Notes: generated from the sequence alone by a model not told the origin. A DNA stretch of 64,000 bases from Treponema sp. UBA6367 (GCA_002437725.1 DJRF01000012.1:1-64000), one strand, 5' to 3'. Positions 36,150 to 45,098 are shown, counted from the first letter of the stretch. Translations and numbers: made by a program.

Positions 36150-36353
36150 TAGTTTAAATGTCGGTTTTTTATATAAATTGAACAAAAGCGTAAGCGAATT
36201 TACAATTTGAGAAGACTTTGTGCGATAAGAACAATTAAGGTTACGGAGTAACCCAAATCTGCCCAAACGAAGTGCGAGCACAACCGTCTGAGCAAATTGT
36301 ACATTCGCTGAAAGCGTTTTTTCACAATCCATAAAAAACCGATATTTAAACTA
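36150..36353 (-). repeat. Dispersed TIR repeat, copy F (full, inverted)
   Basis: 204 bp. Both ends changed together to TAGTTTAAAT(G/A)TCGG, and the central hairpin changed to GGTTAC / GTAACC, keeping both stems paired. It lies between the divergent purA and mntP control regions. Confidence 0.87.
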
Positions 36354-36424
36354 TTCAATTTTTTTTCTTTTTGCAAACTGTTACCTTACACTAACTGGAT
36401 TTTATGTATTATTATTAAAATATA

Positions 36425-36515
36425 ACCCGTGAGGGAGTAGCATGCACGTTCAACGTGTAGCAAGTCAACATACCGGTTTTTACCTGGCTTGCTTTAATTT
36501 TGCGAGACTCATGTA
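36425..36515 (+). ncRNA. yybP-ykoY manganese riboswitch aptamer
   Basis: Conserved elements of the Mn2+-sensing yybP-ykoY family are visible: GAGGGAGTAGC at 36431, then GCAAGTCAACATACCGG at 36460-36476 and CCTGGCTTGC at 36483. They are closed by GTGAG/CTCAT (36429-36433 with 36508-36512). It sits directly upstream of mntP, the usual target. The family generally raises expression when Mn2+ binds. Confidence 0.88.
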
Positions 36516-36561
36516 TAACTGCACTTAAGCTATACATGTGTCCTAATTTCCTTTTGATATT

Positions 36562-36612
36562 ATGACCATGCAAAATGTACTTTTAAGTACTGTCCGTGCA
36601 GGTCATTTTTTT
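36562..36612 (+). terminator. Expression platform of the Mn riboswitch
   Basis: Stem ATGACC-a-TGCA / TGCA-GGTCAT with inner GTAC pairs, followed by seven T's, ending 17 bases before the mntP ATG and just before its AAAGGA site. Mn2+ binding to the aptamer would be expected to disfavour this terminator. Confidence 0.8.
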
Positions 36613-36629
36613 ATTAAAAGGAAATCATT

Positions 36630-37214
36630 ATGGATGTTCTTTTCTTTTTAAACAGTATTCTGCTTGGGGCAGGACTTGCCATGGATGCGTTTTCGGTTTC
36701 GCTAGTAAACGGACTAAACGAACCGCAAATGAAAAATTCCAAAGAAATTGCAGTCGCAGGAACGTATGCGTTTTTTCAGTTTGCAATGCCTCTTACCGGT
36801 TGGATTTGCGTCCGCACAATCGCAACGATTTTTACCTCTTTTCAAAAATTTATTCCTTGGATAGCGCTTATTCTTCTATTGTATATTGGCATAAAAATGA
36901 TAATAGAGTCTTTCTCAAAAAAAACTCAAGAAAAAGACGAGCCAAAAAAATTGACTTTCAAGATTCTTTTGTTGCAAGGAATTGCAACTTCTATAGACGC
37001 GCTTTCTGTAGGATTTACAATTGCGCAGTTCACTTGGATTTTAGCGTTTGCAGAATCATTGATTATAGCCTCTACAACCTTTATAATCTGTTTTGCAGGT
37101 CTTAAAATCGGAAAAAAAGCGGGTACAAAACTTTCTGAAAAGGCAGAGCTTATTGGCGGTATTATCCTAATTGCAATAGGTCTTGAAGTCTTTATAAAAG
37201 GCGTGTTTTTTTAA
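36630..37214 (+). CDS. mntP: Manganese efflux pump MntP
   Basis: Inner-membrane exporter that prevents Mn2+ toxicity. The 194-residue protein has six hydrophobic segments arranged as an internal repeat with the family motifs GLAMDAFSVS (near residue 17) and SIDALSVGF (near residue 122), where the aspartates bind metal. It is preceded by a Mn riboswitch and terminator, which independently supports the substrate. AAAGGA precedes the ATG. Confidence 0.96.
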   Translation: MDVLFFLNSILLGAGLAMDAFSVSLVNGLNEPQMKNSKEIAVAGTYAFFQFAMPLTGWICVRTIATIFTSFQKFIPWIALILLLYIGIKMIIESFSKKTQEKDEPKKLTFKILLLQGIATSIDALSVGFTIAQFTWILAFAESLIIASTTFIICFAGLKIGKKAGTKLSEKAELIGGIILIAIGLEVFIKGVFF

Positions 37215-37287
37215 TATATTTTTTAATATATATAGAAAGATGTTGTTTCTCACTTCATCGCAAACTTTCTTTTTATAGGAGAATATA

Positions 37288-38610
37288 ATGGTAACAAAAT
37301 GGATTGTTCTTGGAATTGCAGTTGCAATGTATGCGCTTGTCATTGCTTTTCAAGAAAAAAAAGTATGGTTCACCTCATTTGCTGCGCTAGCGGTGGTCTT
37401 GCTCGGGGTTATCCTTCCGGGACAAGTTTTTCCAGACAGCGAAAGCCGCTTGTATCCTATAACACATTCTTTGTTCGGGATAATAAACTGGAACGTAATC
37501 ATGATTTACTTGGGAAGCATGATAATTGCGGCACTGTTTATATATTCAAACGTTCCTGCCCGCATTGCAGATTCCATTGTAAATTCTAGCAGAAACACTG
37601 GTTTTGCAATGGTTGCAATTCTTGTAATGACAGGAATTATTTCAATTTTTGTTGAAAATGTCGCCACAGTTCTTGTTATGGCACCAATTGCCCTTGCGCT
37701 CTGCAAAAAACTAAAGATTAATCCTACTAATTTTATGATTGGGCTTGCGGTCATGTCGAATCTTGAAGGAACAGCAACCTTGGTAGGAGACCCTCCTAGC
37801 ATGATTTTTGCAAGCTACGCAGGCTACAACTTCAACGACTTTTTCTTTCATCAGGGAAAATTTAGTATTTTCTGGTTTATTCAAGCAGGACTTCTTGTTG
37901 GCTGCATATACTTTTACTGCTTTTTTGCTAAAAATGGAAAAAACAAAATCGAAGTTGAAAAAACAAACGTTATTTCCTGGACACCATTTTTTCTTTTGTT
38001 AGCAATGATTTTCGGGCTTGCAGGAATTTCTTTCATTCCTAGCGATTTTCCGTTTTTAAGCGGATTTTTTGTCCTAGGTCTAGGAATAATAGGCTTGATT
38101 TGGTACGCAGCTTGCCAAAAAAAGACCTTCAGCGAAACAAGAACATTGGTCAAAGAACTTGACTGGGAAACGATTTTCTTTTTGCTAGGAATTTTTATTG
38201 TTGTCGGCGGAATTCAAGAAACCGGCTTGCTAGATGAATTTGCAGTTTTCCTTGCAAAAATTTGCGGAGGCTCAAAGCTCTTAGGATTCATTGTAATTTT
38301 AGTTGTTTCAATATTAATTTCTGGATTTGTAGATAACGTTCCATATATAATTGCAATGCTTCCTGTTGCCGGAGGCATGGCGGCAACCATGAATATTCAA
38401 AAAGAGCTTTTTATGTTCGCCCTTCTTATAGGAAGCTGTCTAGGCGGAAACTTAACGCCATTCGGGGCTAGCGCGAACGTTGTTTCTATGGGTATCGTTA
38501 AAAAAGAAGGATATTCTCTAAACTTTATAGGCTGGGTAAAAATTGCAGGAACGTTTACAGTTCTTACAACCGCAGCAGCGGCAGCAGTTCTATGGCTTGT
38601 ATGGAAATAG
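37288..38610 (+). CDS. ArsB/NhaD-type ion transporter (IT superfamily permease)
   Basis: A 440-residue membrane protein with about eleven hydrophobic segments. Features of the ArsB/NhaD/SLC13 superfamily are visible: a first-half ATVLVMAPIALALCKK and EGTATLVGDPPSMIFASYAG segment, and a second-half FVDNVPYIIAMLPVAG followed by GGNLTPFGASANVVS. The substrate could be arsenite, Na+/H+ or a dicarboxylate and cannot be fixed from sequence. TAGGAG precedes the ATG. It lies 73 bases downstream of mntP and may share its riboswitch-controlled transcript. Confidence 0.85.
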   Translation: MVTKWIVLGIAVAMYALVIAFQEKKVWFTSFAALAVVLLGVILPGQVFPDSESRLYPITHSLFGIINWNVIMIYLGSMIIAALFIYSNVPARIADSIVNSSRNTGFAMVAILVMTGIISIFVENVATVLVMAPIALALCKKLKINPTNFMIGLAVMSNLEGTATLVGDPPSMIFASYAGYNFNDFFFHQGKFSIFWFIQAGLLVGCIYFYCFFAKNGKNKIEVEKTNVISWTPFFLLLAMIFGLAGISFIPSDFPFLSGFFVLGLGIIGLIWYAACQKKTFSETRTLVKELDWETIFFLLGIFIVVGGIQETGLLDEFAVFLAKICGGSKLLGFIVILVVSILISGFVDNVPYIIAMLPVAGGMAATMNIQKELFMFALLIGSCLGGNLTPFGASANVVSMGIVKKEGYSLNFIGWVKIAGTFTVLTTAAAAAVLWLVWK

Positions 38611-38683
38611 TTTTTTTGATATAATAATTGATTAATTCAATCAACACTATTGATTATCATAGTAATATTTTATGGGGTAAAAA

Positions 38684-40195
38684 ATGGCTTACTTTTTTGA
38701 TGAACCATCACACACATTTGATGAGTATCTTTTAGTGCCTGGCTACACTGGGCCAGACTGCATTCCTGCAAACGTTTCTTTAAAAACGCCTATTGTAAAG
38801 TTCAACAAAAAGGCTGGCGAAAAGTGTCCCCTAACAATGAATATTCCAATGGTTTCTGCTGTAATGCAAGCTGTTTCTAACGACACATTAGCAATCGCTC
38901 TTGCAAAGGAAGGCGGAATCTCTTTTATTTATGGCTCGCAAACTATTGAAGACCAGGCCGCAATGATAAGCCGCGTAAAACAGTATAAAGCAGGATTTGT
39001 AACTTCAGATACAAACATTCGCCCAGACCAAACCCTTACAGAGCTTGTGGCTAAAATTGAAGCTACAGGACATTCTACAGTCGCAGTAACTGAAAACGGA
39101 GAGCCAAACGGAAAACTATTGGGAATCATAACCGAACGCGACTATAGAATTGGCCACACTCCAGAAAACGCAAAAGTAAGCGACTACATGACTTCTTTAA
39201 AAGACCTTGTAAAAGCCGAATCTGGCGTAACTTTAGAACAGGCAAACGAGCTTATTTGGAAGCACAAGGTAAACCAGCTTCCGGTTGTAGACAATAATGG
39301 CAATCTTCAGTATTTAGTTTTTAGAAAAGATGCCGCAAGCCACCAGGAACATCCGCTTGAACTGCTAGACGAACAGAAACGCTATATTGTAGGCGCAGGG
39401 ATTAACACTCGCGACTACATGGAAAGAGTTCCGGCTCTTTTAAAAGCTGGGGCAGACATCTTCTGTTTGGATTCTTCTGAAGGATTTACAGAATGGCAAA
39501 AACGAGCCCTTCACGATATTCACGAAAAATATGGCAAAGATGTAAAGGTTGGAGCAGGAAATGTTGTTGATGCAGAAGGATTCAGATTTCTTGCAGAAGC
39601 TGGAGCCGACTTTGTAAAGATAGGAATTGGCGGCGGTTCTATTTGCATAACGCGAGAGCAAAAAGGCATTGGACGCGGTCAAGCCACGGCAACAATAGAA
39701 GTCGCAAAAGCTCGCGATGAATACTACAAAGAAACTGGAATCTACATTCCAATTTGCTCAGATGGCGGAATTGTCCACGACTACCACGTAACGCTCGCTT
39801 TAGCTATGGGGGCAGATTTTGTTATGCTTGGCCGCTACTTTGCGCGCTTTGACGAATCGCCTACAAACAAACTGATTGTAAACGGCAACTACGTAAAGGA
39901 ATATTGGGGCGAAGGGTCAAACCGCGCTCGCAACTGGCAAAGATACGATCTTGGCGGGGCTAAAAAAATGGCTTTTGAAGAAGGCGTGGACTCTTACGTT
40001 CCTTACGCAGGCAGTTTGCATGATAACGTTACAATGACAACAAGCAAGATTGTTCACACAATGTGCAACTGCGGCGCAATTACAATCCCAGAATTGCAAG
40101 AAAAGGCAAAAATCACTCTTGTAAGTCCTGCAAGTATCCGCGAAGGCGGCGCCCACGATGTGCTTGTAAAAAACACAACAATTCGTGCTGAATAA
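38684..40195 (+). CDS. guaB: Inosine-5'-monophosphate dehydrogenase
   Basis: NAD-dependent enzyme, first step from IMP to GMP. The 503-residue protein has an N-terminal barrel half with IPMVSAVMQAVSNDTLAIAL and two CBS domains (residues about 115-225, including KVNQLPVVDNNGNLQYLV). The barrel resumes with the active-site loop IGIGGGSICITREQKGIGRG, catalytic Cys included, and the DGGIVHDYHVTLALAMGA site. The GGGSICITREQKG loop is a variant seen in some bacteria and protists rather than the commoner GPGSICTTR. A GGGG site precedes the ATG. Confidence 0.95.
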   Translation: MAYFFDEPSHTFDEYLLVPGYTGPDCIPANVSLKTPIVKFNKKAGEKCPLTMNIPMVSAVMQAVSNDTLAIALAKEGGISFIYGSQTIEDQAAMISRVKQYKAGFVTSDTNIRPDQTLTELVAKIEATGHSTVAVTENGEPNGKLLGIITERDYRIGHTPENAKVSDYMTSLKDLVKAESGVTLEQANELIWKHKVNQLPVVDNNGNLQYLVFRKDAASHQEHPLELLDEQKRYIVGAGINTRDYMERVPALLKAGADIFCLDSSEGFTEWQKRALHDIHEKYGKDVKVGAGNVVDAEGFRFLAEAGADFVKIGIGGGSICITREQKGIGRGQATATIEVAKARDEYYKETGIYIPICSDGGIVHDYHVTLALAMGADFVMLGRYFARFDESPTNKLIVNGNYVKEYWGEGSNRARNWQRYDLGGAKKMAFEEGVDSYVPYAGSLHDNVTMTTSKIVHTMCNCGAITIPELQEKAKITLVSPASIREGGAHDVLVKNTTIRAE

Positions 40196-40229
40196 AATAC
40201 CTTTTAGTCCAAAAGTCGATGAAATTTTC

Positions 40230-41912
40230 TTATAAAGATGTTAGCATTTCATAAGTTACACCGTACTTTTGGGCAATATCGTGAGCAAATGAAACTCCTT
40301 CTGGAGGAGCAATCTGAACTTTAAATGAACGCTTTCCATCGGTTGATTTTACCACAAGCGAAGAAGCTTTCGGCGGATTTTTTACAGTCTTAGCAACAGA
40401 ACTGTTTATTTCATCAATATCAAAAGCCAATTTATGCATGTGAGTGTTATAAATTGTGCGGATTCCTTTTGTTAAAATCGCCCGGACAGAATCCTTTGCA
40501 ATGTAATAGCCTTCTTCAAAACTTGTAGTTGAATAAGTTTCGTTCAAGAGAAGCAAACTTTTTGAGGTACATTCGCTATAAAGATTGCGGAACCGCTTGC
40601 ATTCCTCTCCTAGTCTTCCCAAGTCCATAGTCTTATCTTCATCGGCTGGAAAATGAGTAAAAATAGAATCCACAGGACTAAAAGCAAAAGTTTTACCAGG
40701 AACGTAAAGGCCTGCCTGAGCGAGCACAAAGAGAAGTCCAACTGCCTGAGTAATTGTAGTTTTGCCGCCGCGGTTTGCTCCCGTCAAAATGTACACAAGG
40801 TGTTCGTCATCAAACTGAATATCGTTTGGAACAATGTCTGCAGGACCAAAATTTTCTGAAAATGCGGAAAGCAGCTTAAAATTGTATATGCCTTTTGCAT
40901 CCATAAAGTGAAGATTTTCAGGCTCACAGGCAATTTGCGCCTTGCAGAATGCAAAACCTTTTTGCTGCATAGACTTTATGTAATTGGCAAAGCGAATGTA
41001 GAACATAAATTCTGGAATCAAATCTGTTATATTTGTTATAGGAATGTAGACATAACGATTTAAGACAAATTTTAATTTGTGGACAATTTTTCCAATCATG
41101 ACATTTGCAATTTTGTCCATATAGTACGTTGAATTTTCAGCGCGCCTATCATTAACGCTTGCTATTGAAATTAATTTTTCAAAGATATCAGGATTATTCG
41201 CTGTTATCGGATGAAATTTAAAATTTTCATCCCAACTAGAATCCTGGTTTATAAAATCTTTTTTAGAAATCTTTGTGCAAAATTCACCAATTGCGTTGGA
41301 CTTTGTAAATGATTTTTTATTAAAAGAAATAAGTCCTATTCCGTGCGCTTCGTATTTTTCATTAAGATTAATGCCGACAGTAATACTTTTTAAGTCGGAA
41401 GTTGTAGCCTTTAGCTGCAGAATGTCTTTTTTTAACTCTGAAAAACCGTTTTCTGAATAAATTCCGTCAATATGGGATTTTAGATTTTTCATTCCTTCAG
41501 AATTAAGTTTTGCATTGGCAAGACATTCGTGAATCGCCTCAACCGATTTTATGTAGCCATTAATTTCTTCAAGGCGATGCAGCAATTCCCATGCAGAATC
41601 GGTTTCTTCGTAGTGGCCTGAAAATCCGCTGTACTGTTTTTCGTAATTTATGTGTTCAAGAACTTGAATCAGGCGTTCGCTTACCTCAGGATTGTTATAA
41701 ATATCGTCAAAAATTTCTGTGCGGTACTTTGAAACTTCAGGATTAGAAGTCATCTTTGACAAAAACTGCATAAAAAGGGATTTTTCTTCTATTTTAGCTG
41801 TTACTTTTTCGCACAAAAAGTCTATTCCAAGATCGTGAATAGAACTTTCTGATAGAATGCGAAATTCGTCTTCTCCGTCTGGAAAAAGCAAGCTGATTTT
41901 TTTGTCATTCAT
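40230..41912 (-). CDS. MutS-family ATPase lacking the mismatch-binding domain
   Basis: A 560-residue protein. The C-terminal 200 residues are a MutS-type ABC ATPase with TGANRGGKTT as Walker A (near residue 379, replacing the usual TGPNMGGKST), Walker B LLLLNETYSTT and the THMHKLAF switch. Residues about 60-330 are helical, like the core and clamp regions of MutS. No N-terminal mismatch-reading domain and no MutS2 Smr domain are visible. The role is unknown; members of such families may act on branched DNA. AGGAA precedes the ATG, behind a cluster of hairpins. Confidence 0.8.
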   Translation of the reverse strand: MNDKKISLLFPDGEDEFRILSESSIHDLGIDFLCEKVTAKIEEKSLFMQFLSKMTSNPEVSKYRTEIFDDIYNNPEVSERLIQVLEHINYEKQYSGFSGHYEETDSAWELLHRLEEINGYIKSVEAIHECLANAKLNSEGMKNLKSHIDGIYSENGFSELKKDILQLKATTSDLKSITVGINLNEKYEAHGIGLISFNKKSFTKSNAIGEFCTKISKKDFINQDSSWDENFKFHPITANNPDIFEKLISIASVNDRRAENSTYYMDKIANVMIGKIVHKLKFVLNRYVYIPITNITDLIPEFMFYIRFANYIKSMQQKGFAFCKAQIACEPENLHFMDAKGIYNFKLLSAFSENFGPADIVPNDIQFDDEHLVYILTGANRGGKTTITQAVGLLFVLAQAGLYVPGKTFAFSPVDSIFTHFPADEDKTMDLGRLGEECKRFRNLYSECTSKSLLLLNETYSTTSFEEGYYIAKDSVRAILTKGIRTIYNTHMHKLAFDIDEINSSVAKTVKNPPKASSLVVKSTDGKRSFKVQIAPPEGVSFAHDIAQKYGVTYEMLTSL

Positions 41913-41927
41913 TTTGGTTCCTATTAT

Positions 41928-42068
41928 AAAAAGTCAAGATTGAAACGGAAGTTTTAATCTTGACTTTTTAAGTTGTTTCGCAACGAAGTGAGAAACAACA
42001 GTTGATAAGAAAGTTTGCAACGCAAACTTTTTAAGATAAAACAGACGCCATTTTCGGCTGTTCTATCT
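41928..42068. terminator. Cluster of four hairpins between the oxidoreductase and MutS-like genes
   Basis: From right to left on the minus strand: 42034-42068 (11-bp stem ending at the oxidoreductase stop), 42011-42029 (AAGTTTGC / GCAAACTT), 41973-41998 (TTGTTTC / GAAACAA), and 41928-41969 (AAAAAGTCAAGATT / AATCTTGACTTTTT). The first and last have A/T flanks typical of intrinsic terminators. The last ends only about 15 bases before the MutS-like ATG. Confidence 0.65.
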
Positions 42069-43150
42069 TACCTGGAAATTAAAGCCATTATCTTTGAACG
42101 CAAATCTTCAAGAATGTATAAAGTTCTTAGCCCCGAAGCAAGCGGCGAACGCAAGGGTTCTTTTTGGTCTAAAAAATCAACGGCGTTTTTTACCATATTT
42201 GAAAAATACTTTGTTTTTTTTAGGGATTTTACTTTAGAATCTTTTTCAAGTGAATAAAATCCTGAATAAAGTTTAGATTCTGCCCTTTTGTAAAATTCAA
42301 AGATTCCATTTCCTATGCGGATTCTTCCTTCTGCTCCAATTACGTCAACTTCAAATCCAAAAAAACGGCTTTCGCCAGAAATAACCATATTAATGTCCGC
42401 GCATTTTTCTGAAGAAAAGTGAACATTTAGGCTTCTTACAACAGAAGAATCTTTTTCATCGCAGACAAGACTTGTAATTCTGCCTTCAGAAAGACATGAC
42501 TTTTTTCCATCATCTTCAAAATTATATTTAAAACCAGTTTGCTCATCTTCTAAAAGAAATAAAATTATATCAACAAGATGAGTTCCATCGTGAAGCAAAC
42601 TGTATTCGCCAGTAGATTCTTCTTTTGCAGAAAAAACTCTAAGCCCCGAGTCAAGGCGCGCATTTATCGAAAGTATTTTTCCAATATTTTTAATGTATTT
42701 TTTTGCAAACGCATAATCAAGGGCAAAGCGACGCTCATGATTTATCATAATAGGAACAAAATGCTTTTTTGCTTCTAAAAGTATTTGTTCGCCTTGAGCA
42801 GCGTTCAGCGCAACAGGTTTTTCCAAGATTATAAGTTTAGGCTTAAACCTGATTGCCGCCAAAGCAGTTTCTAAATGGAAAGTCTCGTTTACTGCAATAA
42901 CTACTACATCAACTTTAGTAGTCGCAAACAAAAAGGAATACTCTGCAAACACATCGGATTTTTTTACAAATCTGTGCCAATGCGCAAGCCTTGAAGAATT
43001 GTTGTCGCAACCGGCCAGCAAATCAATCCTTTTATTTGCTAAAAGCGCCATCGTGTGACTGGCAGGCTGCTCACGCTTGGAGTCAAATCCAAGCGTAAAG
43101 CCTATCCGTCCTGTGCCTATAAGGGCTGCAGTATATTTTTTTTCACGCAT
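42068..43150 (-). CDS. Gfo/Idh/MocA family oxidoreductase
   Basis: A 360-residue protein with an N-terminal Rossmann fold (AALIGTGRIGFTLGFDSK), the cofactor/substrate signature ILEKPVALNAAQGE near residue 125, and HERRF and the GTHLVDII catalytic region of this family. The substrate, often a sugar or sugar nucleotide, is not predictable here. It lies 3 bases downstream of leuA and so is probably controlled by the leu attenuator, though no metabolic link is obvious. Confidence 0.85.
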   Translation of the reverse strand: MREKKYTAALIGTGRIGFTLGFDSKREQPASHTMALLANKRIDLLAGCDNNSSRLAHWHRFVKKSDVFAEYSFLFATTKVDVVVIAVNETFHLETALAAIRFKPKLIILEKPVALNAAQGEQILLEAKKHFVPIMINHERRFALDYAFAKKYIKNIGKILSINARLDSGLRVFSAKEESTGEYSLLHDGTHLVDIILFLLEDEQTGFKYNFEDDGKKSCLSEGRITSLVCDEKDSSVVRSLNVHFSSEKCADINMVISGESRFFGFEVDVIGAEGRIRIGNGIFEFYKRAESKLYSGFYSLEKDSKVKSLKKTKYFSNMVKNAVDFLDQKEPLRSPLASGLRTLYILEDLRSKIMALISR

Positions 43151-43153
43151 ACT

Positions 43154-44842
43154 TTATTGTCGGAAGTTTAATGCGCTTACAACAGCGGCAATTCCGGCGC
43201 GTCCCACGTTAGAACTCTTTCCTACTCCCCAAACCTGACTTCCGTCTTCTTTCGTTATTTGAACATAGGCAACAGCGCAAGTGTCTGATCCCGAACCAAT
43301 GCTGTGCTCATGGAAAGTGGTTATATTAAACTTAGGAGCAGGAGTTTGCCTCATGGCAGTTACAAAGGCATCTAGCGGACCGTTTCCGTTTGATGCAATC
43401 GCATAAGTTTTTCCTTCCCATTCAACAGTTGCCATGCTTGCAACCTGTTCTGGAACATCGCTTCCACGCTCACCTTCTATATGCCTTTGCGAAATTTCAA
43501 GAATATTTAATGGAGTTTTTGTTTTTAGCCAGGCATTTTCAAAAACATCATAGATTTCTGCAGGTTTTAGTTCCCGCTGAGCTTTGTCGGCGGCTTTTTT
43601 TACAAGCTCGCCAAAAACAGGATGCATTGCCTTTGGCATTACAATTCCGTAATCCTGTTCCATTATGAATGCAGCCCCGCCTTTTCCGCTTTGGCTATTA
43701 ATTCTTATAATTCCTTCGTATTGGCGGCCAATATCGTGCGGATCAAACGTAAGGTAAGGAACATCCCAATACGAATTCGGAGCCATTTTTACCCTGGCAG
43801 CCATTCCTTTGCGGATTGCATCTTGATGAGAACCGCTGAACGCAGTAAACACAAGTTCCCCAGAATACGGTGTTCTAGGATGAATATTCATTCCTGTAAG
43901 CCTTGTGTACGCTTCGGTAAGTTTTGGCATATCAGAAAAATCTAGCTCCGGATCAACTCCTTGCGTATACATATTCATGCCAACGTTTACAATATCAAGA
44001 TTGCCTGTACGTTCACCATTGCCAAAAAGACAGCCTTCAACGCGGTCTGCGCCTGCAAGCAGTCCAAGCTCACACTGCGCAACGCCTTCTCCGCGGTCGT
44101 TGTGATTGTGCAAAGAAATAATAACATTCTCGCGCTCGCTGATATTTCTGCAAAAGTATTCAATTTGGTCCGCAAACTGGTTTGGCATTGCACATTCCAC
44201 CGTTGTAGGAAGATTTAAGATAACCTTATTTTCCGCGCTGCAGCCCCATTCTTTTTTTACAGCTTCGCACACTTCAAGGGCGTAGTCTATTTCAGTTGTG
44301 CTAAAACTTTCTGGACTGTATTCAAGGCGGATTTGCGTTCCTTCGCTCATAGAAAGGCAGCTTTTTACGCATCGGATTCCATCAATTGCAATCTGTTTAA
44401 TTTCTTCCTTAGATTTATTAAACGTGTACTTTCTTTGAGCAGGACTTGTTGAATTGTAAAGGTGAAATATAGCTTTTTTACAGCCTTTAAGAGATTCAAA
44501 AGTTCTTTTTATAAGGTGCTCGCGCGCTTGGCATAAAACTTGCAATGAAACATCATCTGGAACGTGATTTTCTTCAATAAGGCGCCGCATAAATGCAAAT
44601 TCGGTATCAGAAGCGCTAGGAAAACCTACTTCAATCTCTTTAAATCCCATGCTCACAAGCAAATCAAAAAATTCTAGTTTCTGCTCAACTCCCATAGGAT
44701 TTATAAGAGCCTGATTTCCATCCCTTAAATCTACTGAACACCAGATAGGAGCTTTTGTAATTGTTTTATCTGGCCAAGTACGATTTTTAAGAGGAACTGC
44801 TTCAAAAGGGCGGTACTTTCCATTAGGCGACATTACTGACAT
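43154..44842 (-). CDS. leuA: 2-isopropylmalate synthase (LeuA type 2)
   Basis: First committed enzyme of leucine synthesis. The 562-residue protein has the long (type 2) architecture: APIWCSVDLRDGNQALINPM at the active-site start, IFHLYNSTSPAQR, the metal site SLHNHNDRGEGVAQ and GNGERTGNLDIV. The C-terminal regulatory domain of about 150 residues includes NGNGPLDAFVTAM and GSGSDTCAVAYVQI. The start is the ATG at 44842, 7 bases after GGAGG; a longer frame upstream is rejected. It lies behind a leucine-rich leader peptide and terminator and in front of an oxidoreductase gene. Confidence 0.96.
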   Translation of the reverse strand: MSVMSPNGKYRPFEAVPLKNRTWPDKTITKAPIWCSVDLRDGNQALINPMGVEQKLEFFDLLVSMGFKEIEVGFPSASDTEFAFMRRLIEENHVPDDVSLQVLCQAREHLIKRTFESLKGCKKAIFHLYNSTSPAQRKYTFNKSKEEIKQIAIDGIRCVKSCLSMSEGTQIRLEYSPESFSTTEIDYALEVCEAVKKEWGCSAENKVILNLPTTVECAMPNQFADQIEYFCRNISERENVIISLHNHNDRGEGVAQCELGLLAGADRVEGCLFGNGERTGNLDIVNVGMNMYTQGVDPELDFSDMPKLTEAYTRLTGMNIHPRTPYSGELVFTAFSGSHQDAIRKGMAARVKMAPNSYWDVPYLTFDPHDIGRQYEGIIRINSQSGKGGAAFIMEQDYGIVMPKAMHPVFGELVKKAADKAQRELKPAEIYDVFENAWLKTKTPLNILEISQRHIEGERGSDVPEQVASMATVEWEGKTYAIASNGNGPLDAFVTAMRQTPAPKFNITTFHEHSIGSGSDTCAVAYVQITKEDGSQVWGVGKSSNVGRAGIAAVVSALNFRQ

Positions 44843-44865
44843 TTTATAACCTCCAAGCAATAAGT

Positions 44866-44899
44866 TTGAACAAGGCTCGCGTATGAAAACCTTGGTCAA
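44866..44899 (+). repeat. Hairpin module M3 in the leuA leader
   Basis: Stem TTGA-CAAGG / CCTTG-TCAA with one mismatch, in the leuA 5' region between the attenuator and the ribosome site. It is related to the hairpins at 33176 and 62671. Confidence 0.45.
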
Positions 44900-44946
44900 G
44901 CCGTTTTTGTTCTATAGTTTTATGCTTTTGATTTTATATAAAACCA

Positions 44947-44979
44947 TAAAAAAAGCCCTACCGCTTATGCGGTAGGGCT
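44947..44979 (-). terminator. leu attenuator terminator
   Basis: On the minus strand, AGCCCTACCGC / GCGGTAGGGCT (11 bp, ATAA loop) followed by seven T's, about 105 bases before the leuA ATG. Its loop and 3' arm (minus TAAGCGG, 44961-44967) can instead pair with minus CCGCTTA at 45010-45016 at the end of the leader peptide. Confidence 0.88.
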
Positions 44980-45008
44980 GCATTTTCTAATTAAAACACC
45001 TTCTACAC

Positions 45009-45062
45009 TTAAGCGGCTGCAACAAGAGAATCTGAAAGTAGAAGTAGAAGAATGTATTTCAT
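45009..45062 (-). CDS. leuL: leu operon leader peptide
   Basis: A 17-residue reading frame, MKYILLLLLSDSLVAAA, with five consecutive Leu codons (CTT CTA CTT CTA CTT). It begins 7 nt after the -10 box, so it is translated from the very 5' end of the transcript. Its last codons hold the sequence that can disrupt the downstream terminator. Ribosomes stalled at the Leu codons would leave that sequence free and allow leuA transcription; ribosomes reaching the stop would mask it. This is the classic arrangement of amino-acid attenuators. The peptide itself probably has no other role. Confidence 0.85.
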   Translation of the reverse strand: MKYILLLLLSDSLVAAA

Positions 45063-45069
45063 AAAAACG

Positions 45070-45098
45070 AATATATACTATTTTTTATTTTATGACAA
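45070..45098 (-). promoter_or_regulatory. leu operon promoter
   Basis: TTGTCA (45093-45098), 17 bp, TATATT (45070-45075). It overlaps the stop codon of the histidine kinase gene. The predicted start lies at or just before the leader-peptide ATG. Confidence 0.75.
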
